This document shows positions 7,452-14,006 of a stretch of 14,730 nucleotides of DNA, in pieces. A program made the translations under genes and the position numbers. Every line of letters begins with the position of its first letter. Position 1 is the first letter of the stretch. Location of the stretch: positions 1 through 14,730 of the forward strand of contig CAVAJX010000053.1 of the NCBI GenBank assembly GCA_963589235.1, read 5' to 3'. The notes below the pieces were generated by a model that was given only the letters and a program-made list of their open reading frames with translations, made no database searches and was not told the origin of the DNA. This DNA is from CAG-877 sp963589235. GTDB lineage: Bacteria; Bacillota_I; Bacilli_A; RF39; UBA660.

Positions 7452-8110
7452 GATAGTCTGTACCCATACCCGTAGATAGAATTAACATTAAGTTTAGGTA
7501 ATTTCTTTCTAATTCTTCTAACTAAGTCATCAACTACTCTATCAGAACCAAAGTAATCTTTACCCCAAACTTCATCTAATATTTCTTCTCTAGTAAAACA
7601 CTTATCTTTATTTTTTATAAATAGTACTAACAAGTCAAATTCTAATGTTGTAAGCTTTATCTCTTTATCATTTTGTAATACTATTCTCCTAGTTAAATCT
7701 ATAGTATAAGTATCATATGTAAGTATATTATTATTGTTATCATCCTTATAAACTCTTTTTATAATTTTATTAACTCTAAGAACAAGTTCTTTACTAGAAT
7801 AAGGTTTAGTAATATAATCATCGCTTCCAAGTTCAAGTCCCAGTATCTTATCTAAGTCTTGATCTCTAGCTGATGTAAATATAACTGGAACATCTTCATC
7901 TTTTTCTCGAATAGCTTTAATTATGTCATACCCGTTAATATCATCACCAAGCATAATGTCTAAAATCCATATATGAACGACATTCCCAATATAGTTAATG
8001 GCATCACTTCCTTTAGTAAATGAAACAACATTATACCCGGCTTTTTCTAAATACGTTTTTATTAAACTTGCTAAATCAACTTCATCTTCTACCAAACAGA
8101 CAGTATACAT
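7448..8110 (-). CDS. OmpR/PhoB-family response regulator
   Basis: DNA-binding response regulator of 220 residues. The receiver domain (1-115) carries the acidic pair E8/D9 (CLVEDE), the phosphoacceptor Asp51 (WILDIMLGDD), Thr79 (VIFTSARD) and Lys102 (YITKPYSSKEL). The C-terminal winged helix shows the family pattern LTTLEFDLLVLFIK, then FTREEILDEVWG, the recognition-helix region DRVVDDLVRRIRKKL and the closing wing IYGYGYRLS. ATG at 8110 follows GGTGGTGAT at suitable spacing. It heads the operon with the histidine kinase through a 4-bp overlap. The 233-bp region upstream holds three copies of AAGTAGTA at 70-bp intervals, one overlapping the probable -10, which are candidate autoregulatory sites (inference). 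Confidence 0.94.
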   Translation of the reverse strand: MYTVCLVEDEVDLASLIKTYLEKAGYNVVSFTKGSDAINYIGNVVHIWILDIMLGDDINGYDIIKAIREKDEDVPVIFTSARDQDLDKILGLELGSDDYITKPYSSKELVLRVNKIIKRVYKDDNNNNILTYDTYTIDLTRRIVLQNDKEIKLTTLEFDLLVLFIKNKDKCFTREEILDEVWGKDYFGSDRVVDDLVRRIRKKLPKLNVNSIYGYGYRLS

Positions 8111-8130
8111 CTATAATCACCACCATATGT

Positions 8131-8278
8131 AAGTAGTATAGCACTTTTATCTAAATAATTCTATATCTCTATAAGCATCCCTCCCTATATATATAAAGTA
8201 AAGTAGTAAAATGCTAATTAATAATTATTTTCTTTTCTTATACTTATTCCTCCTTTCTACATCTTAATCATACTACTT
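8131..8278. repeat. Three AAGTAGTA motifs at 70-bp intervals, candidate operators
   Basis: AAGTAGTA occurs at 8131-8138 and 8201-8208 on the plus strand, and its inverse TACTACTT at 8271-8278. Starts are exactly 70 bp apart. All lie between the response regulator and the nucleotidase gene, in the only sizeable gap in the window. A role as regulator binding sites is inferred from position and repetition. Confidence 0.4.
8135..8143 (-). promoter_or_regulatory. Probable extended -10 promoter of the two-component operon
   Basis: Minus strand TGCTATACT (8143-8135) is an extended -10 (TGn plus TATACT, 5/6). The -35 position 17 bp upstream reads TAGAAT (8163-8158), a weak 3/6 match, which is typical of extended -10 promoters. 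Transcription would start about 18 nt before the ATG at 8110. The -10 overlaps one AAGTAGTA motif. Confidence 0.45.
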
Positions 8279-8319
8279 AATTGTTGTCGAATTATTGTTA
8301 ATTTATGGGAAATTATGTG

Positions 8320-8348
8320 AAAAAAAATAACTATTCAAAATAGTTATT
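8320..8348 (-). terminator. Intrinsic terminator of the ylbL-nucleotidase operon
   Basis: Arms AATAACTATT (8326-8335) and AATAGTTATT (8339-8348) are perfectly complementary over 10 bp with a 3-nt loop. On the minus strand a run of T follows (8325-8320). The nucleotidase stop codon (TAA, 8346-8344) lies within the stem. The stem has only one G-C pair. Confidence 0.7.
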
Positions 8349-8883
8349 CTAAATCCAATATAATTTTTTCTATTTCTTCCCAAGATTCAACTCGAAACTC
8401 TACATCTAAATATCTTTTCTTATCATCAAATAACAAAGTATTAATATTCATCTTCTTACATGCTAAATAGTTATTAAAGTCATCATCTATCATAAGATCT
8501 ATTTTTTCAATAGTGCAAATCTTTGCTTTGCCCTCTTTGTAACAAGCTCCATAGTATTTATCAAATCTAATACCATTACTTGAAAGCCAAGCTTTAGTAG
8601 CTTCGGTCATTCTATCAAAACCAGATATATAACTATCACTTCTCGCTGTAACAATAATTATTTCATTATCAAGAGATATTTTTTCAAATACTTCTCTAAA
8701 ATCAGGTTTCAAAGTATTATTATTTATAATCTTTAAAATATTCTTAATATAAAAGTCTCCCAAATACTTATCATTAAACTCTTCAACAGAAATGTTTTTT
8801 TCATTAATATATGTATTAGCTAAATCCCAAAACAACTCCTCTGTATTACAAATTGTATTATCAATATCTATTCCTATTCTCAA
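8344..8883 (-). CDS. HAD-family 5'(3')-deoxyribonucleotidase-like protein (NT5C type)
   Basis: Cytosolic HAD phosphatase of 179 residues, resembling the NT5C deoxyribonucleotidase group that dephosphorylates (deoxy)nucleoside monophosphates. Motif I is GIDIDNTI with nucleophile Asp6 and acid/base Asp8. Motif II is IIIVTARSD with Thr79. A Lys for motif III lies in the KEGKAKIC segment, and motif IV is LMIDDDFNN with Asp133-135. The VTAR plus DxDNT combination and the length fit this group better than sugar phosphatases, but the substrate is inferred. Start: TTG at 8883 with GGAGG 9 nt upstream. It begins 4 bp after the stop of the ylbL-like gene, so the two are cotranscribed. Its terminator includes its own stop codon. 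Confidence 0.85.
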   Translation of the reverse strand: MRIGIDIDNTICNTEELFWDLANTYINEKNISVEEFNDKYLGDFYIKNILKIINNNTLKPDFREVFEKISLDNEIIIVTARSDSYISGFDRMTEATKAWLSSNGIRFDKYYGACYKEGKAKICTIEKIDLMIDDDFNNYLACKKMNINTLLFDDKKRYLDVEFRVESWEEIEKIILDLE

Positions 8884-8887
8884 AAAT

Positions 8888-9904
8888 TTATACCTCCAAC
8901 TTCTCTAATTCTAAAATAGCTTCTTCAAAATTAGAAACACCAATGATTTTTATATCATAGTTATTTTTCTTTTTATATTTAATAGCCTCTTTATAATTTT
9001 CACCAGCTGGTACTAAGAAAACATCTGCTTTTTTAGATACAGCTCCTGCTAATTTATATTTAACACCACCAATAGAGCCAATACTACCATCTTTTTCTAT
9101 TGTACCAGTACCAGCAATCTTTAATGACTTAGTCAAATCATCTTTAGTTAACTGATCATATATCGAAAGAGCCGTAATAAGTCCAGCAGAAGGACCTTGT
9201 TCCATACTCTTAAACTTAATAGTTACCTCAGGATCGGTCTTATAACTACTAACTTCTTGTACATAAATACCTAATATAAGTCTATCCTCTTCCTTATATA
9301 TTTTACTTTTAATTATCTTTTCCTTATTATTTCTAATAACCTTAACTTTAATAATGTCATTTTCCTTATGTTTTTTTATACATTCACTAACATCACTATT
9401 ATTATTAATTTTAACTCCATCTATTTCAATTATTTGATCCCCTACTTTAAAATCATTATAATCCTTCATAACTGAAATAACATAAACTTTAGTATCTATC
9501 TCTTCATAACTTTTATTAGCTAGTTTATACGCCCATTTAATAGCGTTAGAATTAGAACTAATTAAATCAAGATGACTTCTAAAACTGATATCTTCAATAC
9601 TCTCTTCATCATCATATTTATAGTCATTAGCACTTTCTCTTTCCCAACCGGGAATAACATAACTAAGTAAATAAGGACCTAATCTTCCATTTAATTCCGA
9701 AACAAAACAAATATTAAAACTGCCTTCACTCTCATAACCAGAAGTTACACTTACTCTTTTAGAAATATCACTTATATCTCCACCAATAATAATATAATAA
9801 TTAACAGGCCATAAGAATAAAATAGTAGAGACAACCATAAAAATAATAAACTTATACTCTTCAACTATTAATTCCTTAAGCCAAGTAAAAATCTTTTTAA
9901 ACAT
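8888..9904 (-). CDS. ylbL: YlbL-like membrane-anchored PDZ/Lon-type serine protease
   Basis: Predicted protease of 338 residues, facing outside the membrane. An N-terminal transmembrane anchor (about 18-40) is followed by a PDZ domain (about 140-200; VGDQIIEIDGVKINN). The C-terminal Lon/S16 proteolytic domain has catalytic Ser239 in EQGPSAGL and Lys282 in GGVKYKL. The 43-residue Ser-Lys spacing matches the Lon dyad. This is the architecture of B. subtilis YlbL, a protease known to help remove the DNA-damage division inhibitor YneA; whether that substrate exists here is unknown. ATG at 9904 follows AAGGTGAT. It is divergent from a ylbJ-like gene, and ylbJ and ylbL are also neighbours in Bacillus, which supports the call. 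It leads an operon with the nucleotidase. Confidence 0.9.
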   Translation of the reverse strand: MFKKIFTWLKELIVEEYKFIIFMVVSTILFLWPVNYYIIIGGDISDISKRVSVTSGYESEGSFNICFVSELNGRLGPYLLSYVIPGWERESANDYKYDDEESIEDISFRSHLDLISSNSNAIKWAYKLANKSYEEIDTKVYVISVMKDYNDFKVGDQIIEIDGVKINNNSDVSECIKKHKENDIIKVKVIRNNKEKIIKSKIYKEEDRLILGIYVQEVSSYKTDPEVTIKFKSMEQGPSAGLITALSIYDQLTKDDLTKSLKIAGTGTIEKDGSIGSIGGVKYKLAGAVSKKADVFLVPAGENYKEAIKYKKKNNYDIKIIGVSNFEEAILELEKLEV

Positions 9905-9920
9905 CTTATCACCTTACCTA

Positions 9921-9949
9921 ATTATAACAAAGAAATGGAGAAATATGAA
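9921..9949 (-). promoter_or_regulatory. Possible ylbL promoter in the 40-bp divergent gap
   Basis: Minus strand TTCATA (9949-9944, 4/6), 17-bp spacer, TATAAT (9926-9921, 6/6). The -35 overlaps the first codons of the divergent ylbJ-like gene, so the two genes would share almost all their control region. The -35 is weak. No equally good plus-strand promoter was seen. Confidence 0.4.
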
Positions 9950-10832
9950 AAAAAAATATCAAAACAAAACAATTATTATATTACTATTATTATTATTAAT
10001 TCTTTACACTATTAATTCACCCTTAGTAATAAAAAGTATTATTTCATATACAAAATTATTTATAACTAAGTTATTTCCCACAAACTTTATCTTTTTTATA
10101 ATGTCAACTATCCTAATAGAACAAGGATTAATTGAACTTCTAAGTAAAAAATTCAAACTAAATGGCAGTATCTTTTATGTAACAATTATGAGTATTTTAT
10201 CAGGTATACCATCAGGTGCTAAATACACAAAAGATCTTTTAGATAAAAATATTATTTCTCAAAAAACAGCCAATTACTTAATAACTTATACTCACTTTCC
10301 TAATCCTATGTTTGTTCTAGGTACTGTAACTACTCTGATTAATTATAGAACTGCTATAAAAGTTCTATCCGTATTAATACTAAGTAATTTAATAATTGCT
10401 TATATTACTAAACCAAGAGAAAAAGAAAACTATTATTTTCCAGAAACAACTCCAAAAGACTTTGCTTCATCCTTATCAAAAGCCATAACAGACTCTCTAA
10501 AAGTAATTTCTATAATATATGGAACATCAGTATTTTTTTATTTAATAACTGTAATTATTAATGAATATTTAACTTTAAATTCTTTTAACTATGTAATTTT
10601 ATCAGGCATCTTTGATCTAACAAAAGGACTATTCTCTACCATATTAATATCTAATAAGTTATTAAGATCTCTTCTAATTATTATTTTCTTTACCTTTGGT
10701 AGTCTATCTATTCATATCCAAATAAAAAGTATTATTGCTAATACTTCTATTAAATATAAAAATTTTCTTTATGGAAGAATCATTCAAATAATGATTTCTA
10801 TTCCAATGTTTTTATTATTATATCTTATCTAA
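9945..10832 (+). CDS. ylbJ: YlbJ-like integral membrane protein (nucleoside-recognition/Gate domain)
   Basis: Polytopic membrane protein of 295 residues made mostly of hydrophobic segments. It carries the motif set of B. subtilis YlbJ, a sporulation-associated membrane protein: SGIPSGAK (86-93), THFPNPMFVLGTV (116-128), GIFDLTKGL (221-229) and FGSLSIHIQIKSI (251-263). It is about 110 residues shorter than the roughly 400-residue Bacillus protein, apparently through shorter loops rather than a broken end. Transport substrate and biochemical role are unestablished. ATG at 9945 follows AATGGAG at 4-nt spacing. It is divergent from the ylbL-like gene and its last 8 bp overlap, tail to tail, the 3' end of a prepilin-like gene. 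It hints at a sporulating ancestry, although related proteins may have other roles. Confidence 0.82.
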   Translation: MKKKYQNKTIIILLLLLLILYTINSPLVIKSIISYTKLFITKLFPTNFIFFIMSTILIEQGLIELLSKKFKLNGSIFYVTIMSILSGIPSGAKYTKDLLDKNIISQKTANYLITYTHFPNPMFVLGTVTTLINYRTAIKVLSVLILSNLIIAYITKPREKENYYFPETTPKDFASSLSKAITDSLKVISIIYGTSVFFYLITVIINEYLTLNSFNYVILSGIFDLTKGLFSTILISNKLLRSLLIIIFFTFGSLSIHIQIKSIIANTSIKYKNFLYGRIIQIMISIPMFLLLYLI

Positions 10833-11439
10833 AGAAATTTATGGGACAAGCTATATTAATTCCATATTTAGTTGAAAAGTCTGGATGATAAAATCTAATG
10901 TCAATAGATAAAATATCATTATCAGTATTTATATTTATATCACTCATTCTTAAATCCAAAACTTTACATCCTTCATCATTTTCACCAGATCCTAAATCAG
11001 GAAATTCATACTCTATTAAATCTCCCTCTGGTCCATAAGAAATCGAAAAATAATCATTCTTTCCAGATGTACAAGATCCAGATCCTTCAACACCATAATC
11101 ATTAGCTAAAACTCTTTTTATTACTAATTGTGATTTAGTACCATCTCTAAAAGAAAGATCAAGTGTATAAGTTTCTGGAGTAATAGCATTTGTAGTAGAA
11201 TCGACCTTAAATTCTTTATAATCAACAATTACATCTATTAAACCTTTCATAATCAAATCATCTTGAATCTCTTTCGTTAATAAGTTTTTATATGTCATAA
11301 TTTGATTTTTTTCAGATTCTATATTTTGTTTATTCTTATATGATTCAACTGATCCATATAAAGAAACAACTATAATAGCTAAAAGTACAAAAGAAATAAG
11401 TATTTCAATAGTAGTTATACCCTTATTATTAAGTTTCAT
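10825..11439 (-). CDS. Type IV prepilin-like protein (minor pseudopilin)
   Basis: Protein of 204 residues with a class III prepilin N-terminus: MKLNNKG|ITTIE, cleavage after Gly7, Ile at +1 and Glu at +5, then a hydrophobic helix to about residue 28. The following region is helical and charged (SYKNKQNIESEKNQIMTYKNLL). The C-terminal part looks beta-rich, with a Cys in SGSCTSGK and others near the end. It fits a minor pilin or pseudopilin of a type IV pilus or Com-like filament; no closer family is claimed. ATG at 11439 lies 4 bp after the stop of the upstream prepilin-like gene (TAG then GTAT), with GGTG upstream, implying coupled translation. Its 3' end overlaps the convergent ylbJ-like gene by 8 bp, and no terminator is visible between them. 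Confidence 0.85.
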   Translation of the reverse strand: MKLNNKGITTIEILISFVLLAIIVVSLYGSVESYKNKQNIESEKNQIMTYKNLLTKEIQDDLIMKGLIDVIVDYKEFKVDSTTNAITPETYTLDLSFRDGTKSQLVIKRVLANDYGVEGSGSCTSGKNDYFSISYGPEGDLIEYEFPDLGSGENDEGCKVLDLRMSDININTDNDILSIDIRFYHPDFSTKYGINIACPINFFR

Positions 11440-11443
11440 ATAC

Positions 11444-12037
11444 CTAGCACCTACTTCCCTTTAATATTTCAATAGTAGAATAATTATAATAAACATTATC
11501 ATCTATTGTATTTTTAAATTCAACAACCATTCTGTAACAAGCACCATTTAAAGAAGATACCTTAGAATAAGTTGGCAAATACGCTACATAATCCTGTAAA
11601 CCAGAACTAAATACATTAGAATTATTTGCATCAACTAATCCTTTAAAATTATTATTATCAGAAGCATCATCTCTATTACCAAGTTTATAATTTGTAATAT
11701 ACATATGTTGTACACCAAAACGTGACCATAAGTTTTTACAAATTTTTATCGCTGTAGCATCAGTTGCTACAATATCATTAGAACAATTAAATTCATGATA
11801 TAAATTATTAGTAATATCATTTTGAATATTTGTAAAGTCAACACTATCACTTTGAATTATTCTTTTAAACCAAAACGTCGCGTATTTACTGTCAATATCA
11901 TCATAAGCTTCTCTCTTCTCATATTCACCCATAATTGGATAAAAATTAGAGTAAATAACAGAAAAAATTGCTGCTACAAAAACGGCTACTACTAAAGTTT
12001 CAACAAGAACAAAACCTTTACAATTAAATTTTAACAT
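11444..12037 (-). CDS. Type IV prepilin-like protein (minor pseudopilin)
   Basis: Protein of 197 residues with the prepilin signal MLKFNCKG|FVLVE: cleavage after Gly8, Phe at +1, Glu at +5, and a Val/Ala-rich helix to about residue 28. The Cys in the leader (Cys6) is unusual. The mature part contains YATFWFKRIIQSDSVDF and several Cys (FNCSNDI, KICKNLW, GACYRM, and the last residue), suggesting disulphide-stabilised folds. First gene of a two-gene operon with the prepilin-like gene at 10825-11439 and divergent from pilB, so it should serve the same pilus machine. ATG at 12037 has AAGGAG 12 nt upstream, a rather long spacing. The probable -10 is the palindromic TATTATATAATA at 12072-12083. Confidence 0.85.
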   Translation of the reverse strand: MLKFNCKGFVLVETLVVAVFVAAIFSVIYSNFYPIMGEYEKREAYDDIDSKYATFWFKRIIQSDSVDFTNIQNDITNNLYHEFNCSNDIVATDATAIKICKNLWSRFGVQHMYITNYKLGNRDDASDNNNFKGLVDANNSNVFSSGLQDYVAYLPTYSKVSSLNGACYRMVVEFKNTIDDNVYYNYSTIEILKGSRC

Positions 12038-12053
12038 TTTATAACTTCACTCC

Positions 12054-12082
12054 TTGCTATTCTCTTAAATCTATTATATAAT
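12054..12082 (+). promoter_or_regulatory. pilB promoter with palindromic -10 shared with the divergent pilin operon
   Basis: Plus strand TTGCTA (12054-12059, 4/6), 17-bp spacer and perfect TATAAT (12077-12082). TATTATATAATA (12072-12083) is a perfect palindrome, so the minus strand also has TATAAT (12078-12073) pointing at the pilin gene at 12037. A good minus-strand -35 was not found. The pilB leader would be about 40 nt, with AAAAGGGG before the ATG. Confidence 0.65.
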
Positions 12083-12128
12083 AAACTATAGAAAAATACC
12101 ATACAGAAAGTAAAAAGGGGCTGAAAAA

Positions 12129-13943
12129 ATGGTAGAAAAGGAAGAAAAAAAGGTGTCAAAAGGCGCTGAAACCAACATGGTTGCGTTTGATTTTGAACGT
12201 ACTCCAATAACTCAAGTTGCCGATTACATCATTATTACTGCATCTAAAAACAATACATCAGATATCCATTTTGACCCTAGGGAAGATGGAATGATGGTTA
12301 GATTCCGTATCGATGGTGATTTACAAGACTATACATATATACCAAAAGCTTATGAAAGAAACCTAACTACCCGTTTAAAAATTCTAGCAAACATGAACAT
12401 TACTGAATCAAGATTACCTCAAGATGGTGCTATTAAAGGTGAATTTGGTGGTAAATACCTAGACATGCGTGTGTCTTGTCTTCCATTAAACGAAGGTGAA
12501 AAGATCGTTATTCGTATCTTAGACTATACAAGAAGTTTACAAGGAATTGACAGTTTGGGATTTAATCCTACAAACTTAGCTAAGCTTAAACGTATGATGG
12601 GTGTTCCAAACGGAATTATTCTAGTTACCGGAGCTACTGGTTCAGGTAAATCTACAACTGTTTACTCAATATTACAAGGTTTAAATAAACCTGAAATCAA
12701 TATTATAACAGTTGAAGACCCTATCGAAATGAACATCGAAGGAATGAATCAAGTCCAAGTTAACGCCGAAATTGGTATGACATTCGCTGCTGCCCTACGT
12801 TCTATCTTACGTCAAGACCCGAACGTTATACTAATCGGAGAAATTCGTGACTCTGAAACAGCTCAAATAGCCGTTCGTGCTTCTATTACAGGTCACTTAG
12901 TTCTATCTACTATCCATACCAACAACTCATTATCAACTATTGAACGTTTACTAGATATGGATGTTGAACGTTACTTATTATCAACTGCCCTAACTGGTAT
13001 TATTTCTCAAAGACTTGCTAAACAATTATGTACAAAATGTAGAGTTGAAAGAGAAACAACAAAATACGAGAAAAAAGTATTTAAAAGATATATGAATCGT
13101 GATATCGATAAAATATATGACGCTAACCCAGAAGGTTGTGAACATTGTCGTAAAGGGTACAAAGGACGTATTGCTATTCAAGAAGTTCTAGAATTAGATG
13201 ATGAAATCAGAAATGCCTTAACAAACGACAAAATGAAAAAAGAAGAATTAAGTGAAATGGTATATACAAACAAAACAATTACCATGCTTCAAGATGCTTT
13301 AGGTAAATGTATTGCTGGCTTAACAAGTTTTGAAGAAGTATACCGTGTTATTGAAATAGAAAGTGAACCAGGTGAAGAAACAGAAGGATATCTTACAAAA
13401 ACAATTAGTGAAGAAAAACAAGATGAAGTACCTACTACAAACGAAGTTACCGCAACACCTACTGCCAGTGTAACACCAATTATATCTGCACAAAAAGTAC
13501 AAACAACAGTAGGAACTGTTCCAACAAAGCCAATTGTTCCAACAACTCCTACTGTTCCGATAACACAAGCAACAACACCAACTGTTTCTGTACCAGCAAC
13601 AATGGCAACAACCCAAGCAGCTCCTGCTACACCAGTAACAGTACCAGCAACAACAAATCCAACACCAGTTACAGTTCCAACACAAACAACGGTACCTACT
13701 AAGGTAACAACTCCAGCAGTAAGTACAACACCTGTACAAACACCAATGCCAGTTGTAAACTTAAATAATAAAACTGATGTAAAACCAGTTATAAATATAC
13801 CAAGCACAACCGTACAACAAAATGTTCAAGCACAAGCAAAAACAACTCCCATAGTTACTACTCCAGTACAAACACCAGTGCCAACTACGTCTCCAGTAAC
13901 TCAAACAATACAAATTCCAAAAGTAGAAACAAAAAGCGCCTAA
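12129..13943 (+). CDS. pilB: Type IV pilus assembly ATPase (PilB/GspE family) with Thr/Pro-rich tail
   Basis: Cytoplasmic hexameric ATPase that powers pilin polymerisation. The N2-type domain starts at once (about 24-135, NTSDIHFDP), with no room for the N-terminal MshEN/N1 domain of classic PilB. The catalytic domain has Walker A GATGSGKST (168-176), an Asp box (ITVEDPIE), Walker B ILIGEIRD (234-241) and a His box (GHLVLSTIHTN). A tetracysteine zinc site (C301, C304, C337, C340) is typical of PilB/GspE and argues against retraction ATPases. The last 171 residues (434-604) form an apparently disordered tail, about 28% Thr and 17% Pro, without aromatics or Cys. The core uses CGT arginine codons heavily, unlike neighbouring genes, suggesting good expression. 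ATG at 12129 has GGGG 8 nt upstream. Divergent from two prepilin-like genes; terminator at 13931-13958. Which pilins it assembles is inferred from context. Confidence 0.93.
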   Translation: MVEKEEKKVSKGAETNMVAFDFERTPITQVADYIIITASKNNTSDIHFDPREDGMMVRFRIDGDLQDYTYIPKAYERNLTTRLKILANMNITESRLPQDGAIKGEFGGKYLDMRVSCLPLNEGEKIVIRILDYTRSLQGIDSLGFNPTNLAKLKRMMGVPNGIILVTGATGSGKSTTVYSILQGLNKPEINIITVEDPIEMNIEGMNQVQVNAEIGMTFAAALRSILRQDPNVILIGEIRDSETAQIAVRASITGHLVLSTIHTNNSLSTIERLLDMDVERYLLSTALTGIISQRLAKQLCTKCRVERETTKYEKKVFKRYMNRDIDKIYDANPEGCEHCRKGYKGRIAIQEVLELDDEIRNALTNDKMKKEELSEMVYTNKTITMLQDALGKCIAGLTSFEEVYRVIEIESEPGEETEGYLTKTISEEKQDEVPTTNEVTATPTASVTPIISAQKVQTTVGTVPTKPIVPTTPTVPITQATTPTVSVPATMATTQAAPATPVTVPATTNPTPVTVPTQTTVPTKVTTPAVSTTPVQTPMPVVNLNNKTDVKPVINIPSTTVQQNVQAQAKTTPIVTTPVQTPVPTTSPVTQTIQIPKVETKSA

Positions 13944-13958
13944 CAAAAGCGTTTTTTT
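13931..13958 (+). terminator. Intrinsic terminator of pilB
   Basis: Arms AAAAAGCGC (13931-13939) and GCGTTTTTT (13949-13957) pair over 9 bp including one G-T wobble, with a 9-nt loop and a T tract to 13958. The pilB stop codon (TAA, 13941-13943) is in the loop. The A tract 5' of the stem might give weak activity on the minus strand too. Confidence 0.75.
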
Positions 13959-13976
13959 CTTTGCCAAAATCATCAT

Positions 13977-14006
13977 AAAAAAGGAATTAAAACACTGTTC
14001 TAATTC
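13977..14006 (-). terminator. Intrinsic terminator of the dTMP kinase gene
   Basis: Minus strand GAATTAGAAC (14006-13997) pairs with GTTTTAATTC (13993-13984) over 10 bp with one G-T wobble and a 3-nt loop. A C then six T follow (13982-13977). The kinase stop codon (TAG, 14002-14000) is inside the stem. It sits back to back with the pilB terminator. Confidence 0.8.

Noticed and set aside
8111..8343. Riboswitch or small RNA in the longest intergenic region
   Set aside because: No recognisable aptamer core, no leader terminator and no conserved stem set; the contents are explained better by a promoter, short repeated motifs and the upstream operon's terminator.
13289..13807. Long minus-strand open frames opposite the pilB tail (Gly/Val/Thr-rich, and another Cys/Trp-rich)
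   Set aside because: They are antisense shadows of the Thr/Pro codon-rich tail (ACA, CCA), with implausible composition and no ribosome site; the plus-strand frame continues a clear ATPase.
13428..13940. Possible tandem DNA repeat or CRISPR-like array in the ACA/CCA-rich stretch
   Set aside because: No fixed repeat unit or regular spacers; the pattern is explained by repeated Thr, Pro, Val and Gln codons in one reading frame.
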